The notes below the pieces were generated by a model, which worked only from the letters and a program-made list of their open reading frames with translations, did no database searches and was not told the origin of the DNA. Both the position numbers and the translations under genes were made by a program. From NCBI RefSeq assembly GCF_011090185.1, contig NZ_JAAFGS010000012.1, positions 31,512 through 95,511 on the forward strand: a stretch of 64,000 bases of DNA, written 5' to 3'. Positions 9,580-18,300 of this stretch are shown here, piece by piece. This stretch comes from Saccharibacillus alkalitolerans. GTDB taxonomy: Bacteria; Bacillota; Bacilli; Paenibacillales; Paenibacillaceae. Every line of letters starts with the position of its first letter. Within the stretch, counting starts at the first letter, position 1.

Positions 9580-10869
9580 TCATCCGATCCCCGGGGCTCG
9601 GGCTTTGCGGCGTCCCTTCGCGTTCCTGTCCGCCGTATCGGAGGAGCGCCCTGCCCGCATTTCCCGGCCCAGCGCCAGCAGCATCCACAGCAGCAGCGCC
9701 ACATTGACGTACACGACGGCCAGCCCCGGGTACACGCCGATCCGTTCCGCCTGGACCATCCAGAGATTCGCGGTCACGCTCAGGCTGAGAAGAACGGCGG
9801 GCAGGCGCCAACGGCGGTCGTACAGGCAGACGAACACGGCCAGCACCAGAGCGGGCACGCTGTAGCGTTCGTGAATTTCGGTCGGCAGCATGAAAAAGGC
9901 GAAGTTGACCAGCGCCGCCGATTTGAGCAGCGCCGCGGCATCCATGCGGCTGCGCCACAAGCAGGCGGCCGCGTAAACCACGCACAGCGCGAGCAGCAGA
10001 AAGCCGGCCGTTCGCAGCGACAGAAAGCCCAGCACTTTCGTCGTGTCCGGCGTCGTCGGCGGCGTGCCGATGAAATAGTACCAGACGTTCATCGCGTTCA
10101 TCGTGACCTGCGGATACATGCCGACGGCGCTGAGGTAAGCTCCCTTCAGCATCGCCTGCAGGCCGCCCGACCAAGCGAAGAAAGCGGCGCAGGCGCCCGT
10201 GACTCCGGCGAATCCGGCCGCGAACAGCGCCGGCGGACGGAATTCGCGCCGCAGCAGCAGGCGAAGGAAATAGATGCCGAACACGGCCAGCAGCGTGACC
10301 GCCTGGAATTTGCTCAGCAGCGCCAGCGCGAACAGCGCGCCGGCGGCCGGCGGCGAACCGGGCAGCAGCAGGAGCGACGCGGCCATAAGCAGACTGTGCA
10401 GCATGTCGACCTGGCCCCAGACGGCGCTGCCGAAGATCAGCGCCGGATTCAGCGCCAGCAGCGCCAGCACGAACAGCCGCCCTGCCGTGCGGCCCGAGGA
10501 ACGCGTCAGCAGGACGGCGGCGCCGAACGCCGCCAGATCCAGCGCGATCAGCACGCCTTTGAACGACAGCTCGCCCGCCGCCGGCACGATGCCGAACAGT
10601 CCGGCGGCGGAGCGGTATGCCTCCATGATCAGCAGGAACAGCGGCGGGTAATTGATATTGCTTCCTTCTATGTAGACGGTCCCCAGCCCCCGCTGCCGTA
10701 CCTGCCGCATCCAGTCCACGAACAGCTCCTGGTCGCTCATGAAGCCGCCGTAGCGGGAGGCCAGCGCCAGCCGGATCAAGACCGCCGCGACGGCCAGAAC
10801 GATCAGCCAAACAGCGAAACGACGGCCCGCGGACGCCTTGTTCGGCCGCTCCTTGTCATGCCGCTTCAT
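9580..10869 (-). CDS. Polytopic membrane glycosyltransferase-like protein (GT-C fold)
   Basis: A 429-residue protein with about ten hydrophobic helices. After the first helix comes an extracytoplasmic loop with SDQELFVDW, then NINYPPLFL and WGQVD further on. Acidic residues after helix 1 and aromatic/proline loops fit GT-C mannosyltransferase-like enzymes that use polyprenyl-phosphate sugars, although no donor can be deduced. GAGGGAAAAGG supports the ATG at 10869; an earlier ATG at 10908 lacks a ribosome site. The C-terminal tail is basic and cytoplasmic. Confidence 0.75.
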   Translation of the reverse strand: MKRHDKERPNKASAGRRFAVWLIVLAVAAVLIRLALASRYGGFMSDQELFVDWMRQVRQRGLGTVYIEGSNINYPPLFLLIMEAYRSAAGLFGIVPAAGELSFKGVLIALDLAAFGAAVLLTRSSGRTAGRLFVLALLALNPALIFGSAVWGQVDMLHSLLMAASLLLLPGSPPAAGALFALALLSKFQAVTLLAVFGIYFLRLLLRREFRPPALFAAGFAGVTGACAAFFAWSGGLQAMLKGAYLSAVGMYPQVTMNAMNVWYYFIGTPPTTPDTTKVLGFLSLRTAGFLLLALCVVYAAACLWRSRMDAAALLKSAALVNFAFFMLPTEIHERYSVPALVLAVFVCLYDRRWRLPAVLLSLSVTANLWMVQAERIGVYPGLAVVYVNVALLLWMLLALGREMRAGRSSDTADRNAKGRRKARAPGIG

Positions 10870-11071
10870 CCTTTTCCCTCCCTGCGCTCGTTCTTTTGCG
10901 CCCATCATAGCACGCTCCCGGAATCGGGCTCAACTTCTCTCCCGTTTGTCGGAAAACTGTGCGGAATGCCTTTTCTCCCACTGTGTCAGCGCTCTCCGTT
11001 AAGGGTAAATCAAGGCAAATCGTCTATCCGCTGTATGGATATTCAACCCACATTACGGAGGTGCAGCAGTT

Positions 11072-11917
11072 ATGCAAGGCTATCCGAATTCCGGTTCCCC
11101 CGATGCGAGCCGTCCCGAAGGACGGCTGCCCGAAGACGTCACCTATCTGCGCACGATGATTTCCAACGTTGTCATGGTCGGCATGCCCGGAAGCGGCCGA
11201 TGGATCCTCGTCGATGCCGGCATGCCCGGCTCCGAGTCCAAAATTTTGAAGGCGGCGAGAGAGCGTTTCGGCACCGAGAAGCCTCAGGCGATCCTGCTGA
11301 CGCACGGCCATTTCGATCACACCGGCTCCATTCAGGAGCTGATCGCCCTGTTTCCCGACGTGCCCGTCTACGCCCATGAACTGGAGCTGCCCTTCCTGAC
11401 GGGCAAAGCCGATTATCCGCCCGGCGACCCGACCGTCGGCGGCGGCCTGATGGCGGCATCCGCTCCGCTCTATCCGAACAAAGGCATCGACATCGGCTCG
11501 AGCGTCCGCGCGCTGCCGGCCGACGGAAGCGTGCCGTTCCTGCCGGAATGGCGCTGGCTGCATACGCCCGGCCATTCCGAGGGACATGTGTCGCTGTTCC
11601 GCAGTATGGACGGCACGCTGATAGCGGGCGACGCTTTTATCACGGTCAAGCAGGAATCCGCATTGGCCGTGCTGACCCAGCGGCGCGAAATTCACGGGCC
11701 GCCGACTTATTTCACGCCCAACTGGGAAGCGGCCCGCACCTCGGTCGCCCGACTGGCGGCCCTGCGTCCGGCTTCGGCCGTAACGGGGCACGGCGAACCG
11801 ATGGCCGGAACGGAACTGACCGAAGGATTGGAGCGCCTCAGCAGCGACTTCGACCGGCTGGCCGTCCCGGACAGCGGCCGATACGTCGACTCGGCGCATA
11901 TCGATCCGGAACAGTAA
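11072..11917 (+). CDS. Metallo-beta-lactamase-fold hydrolase
   Basis: A 281-residue soluble protein. The metal-binding signature is THGHFDH (77-83), with further ligands at GHSEGH (167-172), GDAF (186-189) and His240 in VTGHGEP. The arrangement fits broad-specificity MBL hydrolases such as glyoxalase-II-like or lactonase-like enzymes; the substrate is unknown. No signal peptide is seen. CGGAGG precedes the ATG. It is divergent from the glycosyltransferase gene and ends in its own terminator. Confidence 0.88.
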   Translation: MQGYPNSGSPDASRPEGRLPEDVTYLRTMISNVVMVGMPGSGRWILVDAGMPGSESKILKAARERFGTEKPQAILLTHGHFDHTGSIQELIALFPDVPVYAHELELPFLTGKADYPPGDPTVGGGLMAASAPLYPNKGIDIGSSVRALPADGSVPFLPEWRWLHTPGHSEGHVSLFRSMDGTLIAGDAFITVKQESALAVLTQRREIHGPPTYFTPNWEAARTSVARLAALRPASAVTGHGEPMAGTELTEGLERLSSDFDRLAVPDSGRYVDSAHIDPEQ

Positions 11918-12011
11918 CATAAGTTCGAAATCCGGGGAACCCCGTTCTTCTGTCGGCAGCGGCAGCAAGCGGGCCCGGACGGCCGTTCCCTATAACACCT
12001 GAACTCATACC

Positions 12012-12046
12012 CGAAGCCCGGCAGTATTTCTGCCGGGCTTCGTTTC
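12012..12046 (+). terminator. Intrinsic terminator after the MBL hydrolase gene
   Basis: CGAAGCCCGGCAG pairs with CTGCCGGGCTTCG, followed by TTTCG. Confidence 0.85.
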
Positions 12047-12113
12047 GTACGCCTTACGTTTATGCCGAGTATTTTGCCGAAAGCTTCATTCGAGAAACGC
12101 TTTTTTGCAAACG

Positions 12114-12641
12114 CTATAGTTCATGCCGCAGAATCGAATACAGTTCGGAGTCGTGGAACGCGCCTTTGAAGTACAGGTGCTCCCGCATCCGGCCTTCCCG
12201 CTTCATCCCGATCCGCTGCATTACTTTGGCAGAGGCTTCGTTGTCCGGCCGGCAGGTGGCATAGATCCGATGGACGCCCAGCTCTTCGAATCCGAACCGC
12301 AGCAGCGCGAAAGCCGCTTCCGACGCATATCCGCTCCCCCAAAAACGGGGATTGAACGTGTAGCCGATCTCCGCGTTAAATCCTGCCGCGTGAATGCCGC
12401 AGCCTCCGATCAGCTCTCCGGTTTCTTTTAACGCGTCGACCAGTTCGAAGCTCATGCGCGGCATCTCCCGCTGCATTTCGATCAGCTGCGCCACGTACTC
12501 TTTCGTCTGCTCCTCCGTATTCGGCCCCCAGATGGAATGCCGCACCACCTGTGGATCGGACGCGTATTCGTGTATGGCCGCCCAGTCTTCGGGCACGGCG
12601 TCGCGCAGAATCAGGCGTTCGGTTTGGATGGAAATCGACAT
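12114..12641 (-). CDS. GNAT-family N-acetyltransferase (RimJ/RimL-like)
   Basis: A 175-residue acetyl-CoA-dependent transferase. It has the N-terminal TERLILRDAVPEDW typical of the RimJ/RimL group, the beta-strand IGGCGIH, the CoA-binding loop WGSGYASEA near residues 100-108 and the NEASAKVMQRIGM helix. The substrate may be a protein N-terminus or a small amine and cannot be deduced. A run of G residues upstream of the ATG serves as a weak ribosome site. Confidence 0.88.
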   Translation of the reverse strand: MSISIQTERLILRDAVPEDWAAIHEYASDPQVVRHSIWGPNTEEQTKEYVAQLIEMQREMPRMSFELVDALKETGELIGGCGIHAAGFNAEIGYTFNPRFWGSGYASEAAFALLRFGFEELGVHRIYATCRPDNEASAKVMQRIGMKREGRMREHLYFKGAFHDSELYSILRHEL

Positions 12642-12759
12642 ATTCCCGCCCCCTTTTTTTGCTTACGATTATGAACCTCGTCGGCGCGGCTTTCAAGGGG
12701 AGCGTGCCTTTTCTCGCGCAAACGCCATCCGATAAACTTTAAGGCCGCAGCCCGCTTTT

Positions 12760-12965
12760 ATCCGAATTCTAACGAACCGCGATAGCGTTATAGCGCGATT
12801 TTGAAGCTTTTTAAAAGACTAACGAATCGGAATATCGCTAAGCGGCGGCATATCGTCCGTTCAAGCGTAATCAGAATCGAATAGCGTGACGAGGATTCTT
12901 TAAACCGTTCAAACCGTGAAAAACAAGCCCATAGCGTGCCTAGGATTCGTTAGAATCCGGAGGCG
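12760..12965. repeat. Dyad-symmetric repeat element A (four ~25-bp motifs)
   Basis: Four related motifs sit in the 535-bp gap after the transporter locus. Two face forward, near 12766 (TTCTAACGAACCG) and 12817 (ACTAACGAATCGG). Two face in reverse, near 12879 (ATAGCGTGACGAGGATTC) and 12930 (ATAGCGTGCCTAGGATTC). Spacing is about 51, 62 and 51 bp. Element B at 20.25 kb has the same motifs, order and spacing. The rest of the gap holds only the terminator at 13050. Confidence 0.6.
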
Positions 12966-13049
12966 AGCGAAATTCCTTCCGCAGCATTCTAACTCCCGCG
13001 GAATTCTCGTTCCCTCGGCCGCATTAGCCCGGAAGCGGGCTCTCTGCGC

Positions 13050-13088
13050 AAAAGAAACCCGGCATTCCGCAAGGATCGCCGGGTTTCT
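13050..13088 (-). terminator. Intrinsic terminator after the binding-protein gene
   Basis: GAAACCCGGC pairs with GCCGGGTTTC; the minus-strand 3' side continues TTTCTTTTG. Confidence 0.8.
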
Positions 13089-13176
13089 CGACATGTTGAC
13101 GCTCTTCCGAACGGGAAGAGCTCTTTTCGGTTACGCCGATCGGCCGCCTTTTAGACGGTTATCGTCAGGTCAAGGC

Positions 13177-15036
13177 TTACTTCGAAGCCGCGTAAGCCGC
13201 CAGGAATTCCTTGACCTTGGCCGGATCGGCCGTCAGCTCGTTGCCCGTATCGACGAGCGGGCTGACCGTGGAAGCCGCCTTGATCTTGTTGCCTTCGTAG
13301 AACTGCAGGATCTCGTCCTGGTTGATGGAGTACAGCACCGCTTTGCGCAGGTCGGCGCTCTTGCCGACCGGACGGTTCTCCGACGTGTTGAACAGCAGAT
13401 AGGAGACGCCGTTGCTTTCGATCGTTTGCAGCTGCAGCTTGGCATCGCCTTTGACGACCGAGAACTTCGTTTCCGGCACGCCGTAGTACGAGTAGATTTC
13501 GCCGCTGCGCAGAGCCGCGAGGGCGCTGTCCGCGTCCGCGATGAAGCGGACGTTGATGTTCGAGATATTCGGTTCGTTGTCCGTGCCCGGCATATAGGCC
13601 GGGTTCTTCACGAATTTGGCTTCATAGTCGTTCTTGGTGGTCAGAATATACGGACCGCTGGCATACAGCGTGTTGTTGTACGAAGCGCCTTCCGTGACGG
13701 TGTTTTGGTCGCCGTAAGGGATGTCTTTCGTGACGTCGAATTTCGCCACGTCGTACGTATTGATGCTCTCGACCTGCTTTTTCGACACGATGCCCGCGGA
13801 TTGGTGCCCCAAATAGTTCAGTACCTGCGGGAAAGGCTCGGTCGTCGTCAGCTTCACGACCTGATATTTGCCGGCTGCATTGTCGGCCTGCTTCTTGTCC
13901 GCCACCAGCTCGGAGATCGGCGCGTCGAGGCCTTTTTCCAACGCTTCGCGGATCGTGCCGCCGCCGGACGCTTTGACCGAGTCGAGCTGCGACAGGTCGG
14001 AGACCGCTTCGACCGTCTTGATGTGCTCGTGCAGCGAGTACGTGCGGTGATCCGGCACGGAGTCTTTGTTCTTCGCGCGGTCAAGCGAGAAGATAACGTC
14101 GTCGGCGCCTACGCGCTCGCCGGTGTCGACGGCTTTGCCGTTCTCGACCTTCGCGAAGTCGATATCGTCGCGCAGGATGAAGTAGTATTCCGAGTTGTCG
14201 TCGGCGATGCCGAAATTGCGCGACAGCGAGCCGTCGGAAGTGATCTTGTCGTCATCCGTGAGGTTGATCAGGCGCACGTACATATTGGTGTTGATCGTAT
14301 TGATCGAACCGTCGTTGCCTTTGATCGGGTCGAGCGACGTCAGCGTGGACGCGCTCTGCGTCAGCACGAGCGGCTCGGTTTTGTTTTTGGCGGCATCCTT
14401 GAACTCGATGTCTTCCCAGGCCAGGGCGCGGGATTTGGACAGACGTACGGATTCCGGGTTCAGAATGTCTTTGTTGATCGCCTGGCTCTTCAGCGAGATG
14501 TAGAGCGGCGCGATGTAGGCCTTATCGAACACGAGCTTCTGCTCGAGTTCTTTGTAGGTGGCGGTATAATCTTCCGGCGACTGCGTCGCGGCCTTGTCGA
14601 TCAGCTTGTCGATCTCCGGATCGGACATGATGCTGTAGTCGCCGCCCGTCTTGAACAAGGAGCGTACGGCATAATCCGGGTTGCCGGTTACGGTCGTCCA
14701 GCTGGACAGGGCCACGTCGTAGTTGCCGGCTTCCTGCTGCGCTTTGAAGCTGCCGTAATCCGGCTGCAGGTTCATCTTGACGTTAAAGCCGTTTTTGGTG
14801 AGCTGATCGCGGATGATGTTGACGTCCGACTCGCTGGACGTCATGGCCAGCAGCTCGATGTCTACCAGAGAAGCCGCAGTCGTGTCCGCGGCTTTCTGTT
14901 CGCCGCCGTCCTTGGTTTCGGCGGCCGGAGCGGCCGTGTCGGATTTGGTCTTGACCGACGTGCATCCTGTCAGCACCAGAAGCAAAGCCAGCAGCAGTAC
15001 GGTCAGCGTTTTGGTGAATCGATAAGATTGACGCAT
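13177..15036 (-). CDS. Peptide/nickel-type ABC importer lipoprotein, apparently circularly permuted
   Basis: A 619-residue lipoprotein (signal with LTGC, Cys25) of the SBP family 5 (OppA/DppA/NikA). Residues 60-213 resemble what is normally the C-terminal part: a Q-L-x-x-x-G-F/I-x-V helix-strand, then YDVALSSW, DPEIDKLIDKA and a YKELEQKLV...APLYI stretch. Residues 221-619 resemble the normal N-terminal part, from VLTQSASTLTSLDP through VGADDVIFSLDRA, GPYILTT and LRKAVLYSINQDEIL to a final DPAKVKEFLA. The usual order is the reverse. It should capture peptides or a related ligand outside the membrane. GAGGGGGAG precedes the ATG. Last of a three-gene unit with the two permeases. Confidence 0.9.
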   Translation of the reverse strand: MRQSYRFTKTLTVLLLALLLVLTGCTSVKTKSDTAAPAAETKDGGEQKAADTTAASLVDIELLAMTSSESDVNIIRDQLTKNGFNVKMNLQPDYGSFKAQQEAGNYDVALSSWTTVTGNPDYAVRSLFKTGGDYSIMSDPEIDKLIDKAATQSPEDYTATYKELEQKLVFDKAYIAPLYISLKSQAINKDILNPESVRLSKSRALAWEDIEFKDAAKNKTEPLVLTQSASTLTSLDPIKGNDGSINTINTNMYVRLINLTDDDKITSDGSLSRNFGIADDNSEYYFILRDDIDFAKVENGKAVDTGERVGADDVIFSLDRAKNKDSVPDHRTYSLHEHIKTVEAVSDLSQLDSVKASGGGTIREALEKGLDAPISELVADKKQADNAAGKYQVVKLTTTEPFPQVLNYLGHQSAGIVSKKQVESINTYDVAKFDVTKDIPYGDQNTVTEGASYNNTLYASGPYILTTKNDYEAKFVKNPAYMPGTDNEPNISNINVRFIADADSALAALRSGEIYSYYGVPETKFSVVKGDAKLQLQTIESNGVSYLLFNTSENRPVGKSADLRKAVLYSINQDEILQFYEGNKIKAASTVSPLVDTGNELTADPAKVKEFLAAYAASK

Positions 15037-15109
15037 GTTTTTCTCCCCCTCCATAGTTGGAAACTGTATATTTGAGTCCGAAAGCCGTCAGCCGGACCCG
15101 GAAGGACCG

Positions 15110-16657
15110 CTAATCCAGCTTCGGATCGAGCGCATCCCGCAGTCCGTCGCCCAGGAAATTGAACGACAAGACGAGCGCGATGATCGCCAGCCCCGGATAG
15201 ATCGCCAGATAGGAATTCGTTTCCAGGTAGGCACTGCCGAGTTTCAGAATGTTGCCCCATTCGGGAATATGCGGTTCCACGCCCAGGCCCAAATAGCTGA
15301 GACTGCTGGTGGAAATGACGGCCGTGCCGATGGTCAGCGTCGCTTTGACGATCATCGGAGCCATCGAATTCGGCACGATATGCTTGAAAATGATCGACAG
15401 ATTGCCGGAACCGAACGCTCTCGCCGCGTCGACGAACTCGTACGTGGACACCATCATCACGTTGGCCCGCATCGTTCGGGCATAGGTGGGAATGGCTCCC
15501 ACGCTGAGCGCCAGAATCAGGTTGACCGTATTCGCGCCGAACGCCGCGATAATCGCGATCGCCAGCAGAATGCCGGGAATCGAATACAGGATATCCAGCG
15601 CCCGCATGATGATATTATCCGTGCGCCGCCCGTAGTAGCCCGATACCGCGCCCAGGATTCCTCCGACGACGAACGGGATCAGCGTGGATACCGCGCCGAC
15701 GATCAGCGAAATCCGCGCGCCGAATACGATGCGGGAGAACAGGTCGCGGCCGAAGTTGTCGGTACCCAGCGGATAGGCCAGACTCGGCGTCTGCAGAATC
15801 GCCCCGTAATTGTTCTCGACGGCCATGCCGTAATCGAACGTGAACAGGCTGCATACCGACAGCGAAAACAGGAAGAAGACGAAGAACATTCCCAGCATCG
15901 ACGTGGTGCCGCGCGAGAGCCGGTCGATCGCGTCTTCCCAGCGCGGGGAAGCCGGCGACTTCTGGCTGCGGATCTTCGCCAGCAGCACGATGCCGAGCAG
16001 CAGCGCGAACAAATTGCCCGCGGCCGCCGTCAGGATCAGCGCCAGCGCGATCCAGACCATCCAGCCGGGTACGGCTCCGCACTTGACGAAGGCGGCGATC
16101 AGGAGCAGCGAGGCGAACTGGAAGCCCGCCACGATCAGCAGCACCAGCATGCCGAGCGGGAACGTGTCCGCCACGTAAGGCTTGAACAGATTAAGCGCCG
16201 AAATCGCGATAACGCCGATCTGAGTCATCAGCATATATCCGGCAAATATGTATTCGGGCGTTTTGACCTTCTTGATCAATTGGAACGCCGCCGCCGCGGC
16301 AAATACGTTGCCGCTCGCCAGGCTGAGCAGCTGCACCCAGCCGAGCGCGCGCGTTCCGCCGCGGATATGACCGACCGCGCGCAGGTCTCTTCGGATCAGC
16401 AGCGCGATGACGATCTGCACGAGCGTGAAAAACGCGTAGGCGCCGGCGGCCCCCAGCACGGCCGGCTTGACCGCTCCCGTTCCGTAATCGAACGCGTTCG
16501 CCAGCAGAATCAGCGTCAGCAGCAGGGACGCGATCCAGGCAAAGCCGGCCTGCGCGTACTCGGACGATGTACGCGCCCCGCCTCCTATCCCCGCATCGAG
16601 TCCCGACGCGGAAGAAGAACCCGCGGCCGAAGGTTCGGTAACCGATAATTCGGACAT
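15110..16657 (-). CDS. ABC importer permease, DppC-like, with extra N-terminal membrane domain
   Basis: The last ~270 of 515 residues are a standard DppC/OppC permease: [16 protein letters not shown] entry, then an EAA-type coupling loop ([10 protein letters not shown]) before IIFKHIVPN and the conserved [15 protein letters not shown]. The first ~245 residues add a polar leader and about six more hydrophobic helices not found in ordinary DppC, which starts directly with one helix. AGGAGGGG precedes the ATG. It lies 21 nt downstream of the partner permease. The role of the extra domain is unknown. Confidence 0.92.
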   Translation of the reverse strand: MSELSVTEPSAAGSSSASGLDAGIGGGARTSSEYAQAGFAWIASLLLTLILLANAFDYGTGAVKPAVLGAAGAYAFFTLVQIVIALLIRRDLRAVGHIRGGTRALGWVQLLSLASGNVFAAAAAFQLIKKVKTPEYIFAGYMLMTQIGVIAISALNLFKPYVADTFPLGMLVLLIVAGFQFASLLLIAAFVKCGAVPGWMVWIALALILTAAAGNLFALLLGIVLLAKIRSQKSPASPRWEDAIDRLSRGTTSMLGMFFVFFLFSLSVCSLFTFDYGMAVENNYGAILQTPSLAYPLGTDNFGRDLFSRIVFGARISLIVGAVSTLIPFVVGGILGAVSGYYGRRTDNIIMRALDILYSIPGILLAIAIIAAFGANTVNLILALSVGAIPTYARTMRANVMMVSTYEFVDAARAFGSGNLSIIFKHIVPNSMAPMIVKATLTIGTAVISTSSLSYLGLGVEPHIPEWGNILKLGSAYLETNSYLAIYPGLAIIALVLSFNFLGDGLRDALDPKLD

Positions 16658-16678
16658 GTCGCATGCCCCTCCTTTTCT

Positions 16679-18121
16679 CTAATACCGCTTCATCTTGGTC
16701 CGGATTCTCGGATCGATGAACGCGTACAGTACGTCTATGACGACATTGACGATCGAGATGACGATCGCCGTGTACACGACCCCGCCCATGACCGCCGGAA
16801 TGTCCGGCACGAACTGCTTGTCGACGATGTAGCTGCCGAGTCCGCTGATGTTGAACACTTTTTCCGTGATCGCCGCTCCGCCCAGCATGCCGCCGAACTG
16901 CAGACCCACCACGGTCACGATCGGAATAAGCGCGTTGCGCACCGTATGCTTCATCAGCACCGTGCTCCGGCCCAGCCCTTTGGCTTTGGCGGTCAGGATA
17001 TAATCTTCGTTCATGACTTCCAGCGTCGAGGAGCGGGTCATCCGGGCCACCGCCGCCGTCAATCCGGTACCGAGCACGATCACCGGCATGATGAATGAAG
17101 GCAGGCTGCCCGGCGTGTAGGTCGCCGGCAGCCAGCCCAACTTGATCGAGAACCCGAGAATGAACACCAGACCCTGCCAGAAATTCGGAATCGACAGGCC
17201 GATCAGAGCAATGAACATAAAGCTGTAGTCGAGCCACGAATTGCGGCGCGCGGCCGACAGGATGCCGATCGGCAGCGCAATCAGCAGCGCCAGCAGAAGC
17301 GCAAACGACGCCAGCAGAAGCGTGACCGGAAACTTGCGCAGGATGGTCGAGGCCACGTCTTCGTTGCCCGCGAACGATTTGCCGAGGTCGAGCGTCAGGA
17401 TGCCGCGAACATTGTCCCAGAGCTGTGCAAGATACGGACGATCGAGCCCGTAAATCCGGTTAAACGATTCGATCTGGTCGGGCGTAGCCGTCTGCCCGAG
17501 GATATTGGCCGCCGGGTCCATCGGCGAGAGATGCAGGATGGTGAATACGAGCGCGGCGACCCCTACCACCACGAAGAGCGTCATCAGCAGACGCTCGAAT
17601 ATGTATTTGGAATACGGATTCGCGTACAGCAGCATCAGGATCGCCATCGGGAATCCGATCACGGCCGCAGCGGCCGCGAACAGCGGATTCGAAATCAGGG
17701 ATTCGAACGCCGCGGCGTAATCGTTTCTCGCAACGCCGCCGCCGCGCGCGCGCTCGGCCGCGATCTCGCCGGCGCGGACCCACAGCCTCTCCTCCGCTCT
17801 CCGGTCCACCTCTCGCTCCGTCTCCCGGGCATCCGGTTCCTGACCGAAGAAGCGTCGTTTCTCTTCCAACTGACTGGCGAATTCCCGCTTCAGTTCGCGT
17901 TCCAGGCCGGATTCGCGCAGTTCCCGCAGCGCCGAAGCCTGCAGCTCCGCGTATCCTCCTCCGCCCCTACGGGCGAGCCACACGACAAGCACGATCAGAT
18001 TGACGGGGGCTCCGAGCAGCAGCAGCCAGAAACGATAGCCGGGAATGCCCAGCATTTTGCGGTACAGCCGTCCGATCGGTTCATGCCAGGACGAACGAAC
18101 CCTTTTTTCAGCCGTTTCCAT
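16679..18121 (-). CDS. ABC importer permease, DppB-like, with N-terminal charged extension
   Basis: Of 480 residues, about 170-480 form a DppB/OppB permease: LSPMDPAANILG loop, YGLDRPYLAQ, several helices and the EAA-type loop ILTAKAKGLG. Before it come a hydrophobic hairpin (around 30-50), a strongly charged, probably coiled-coil segment (55-130) and another helix, all absent from ordinary DppB. The ATG at 18121 is used; an upstream in-frame TTG also exists. First gene of the permease-permease-lipoprotein unit. The ATPase gene is divergent across a 180-bp AT-rich gap. Confidence 0.92.
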   Translation of the reverse strand: METAEKRVRSSWHEPIGRLYRKMLGIPGYRFWLLLLGAPVNLIVLVVWLARRGGGGYAELQASALRELRESGLERELKREFASQLEEKRRFFGQEPDARETEREVDRRAEERLWVRAGEIAAERARGGGVARNDYAAAFESLISNPLFAAAAAVIGFPMAILMLLYANPYSKYIFERLLMTLFVVVGVAALVFTILHLSPMDPAANILGQTATPDQIESFNRIYGLDRPYLAQLWDNVRGILTLDLGKSFAGNEDVASTILRKFPVTLLLASFALLLALLIALPIGILSAARRNSWLDYSFMFIALIGLSIPNFWQGLVFILGFSIKLGWLPATYTPGSLPSFIMPVIVLGTGLTAAVARMTRSSTLEVMNEDYILTAKAKGLGRSTVLMKHTVRNALIPIVTVVGLQFGGMLGGAAITEKVFNISGLGSYIVDKQFVPDIPAVMGGVVYTAIVISIVNVVIDVLYAFIDPRIRTKMKRY

Positions 18122-18300
18122 AAATACCTTGCCTCCCAAAACGTAGCGAATGTATAATTCGTTAATAATCGTTAATTCCGATTGATATACTCGACTTTAT
18201 AAATCGTATTTTAGGGTTCATGCTTCTGGAAAGTCAAGACATCGCGAAAACATTTTTGGAACATGATTTTAGCCAACTTACATAACGGGGGCCTGCGATA
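18122..18300. promoter_or_regulatory. Divergent promoter region of the peptide-type ABC importer
   Basis: An AT-rich 179-bp gap separates the permease gene (-) from the ATPase gene (+). It contains the repeated phrase TCGTTAAT (near 18157 and 18168) and several TATA-like stretches. Shared control of both halves of the transporter is likely, but no known operator is recognisable. Confidence 0.45.
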
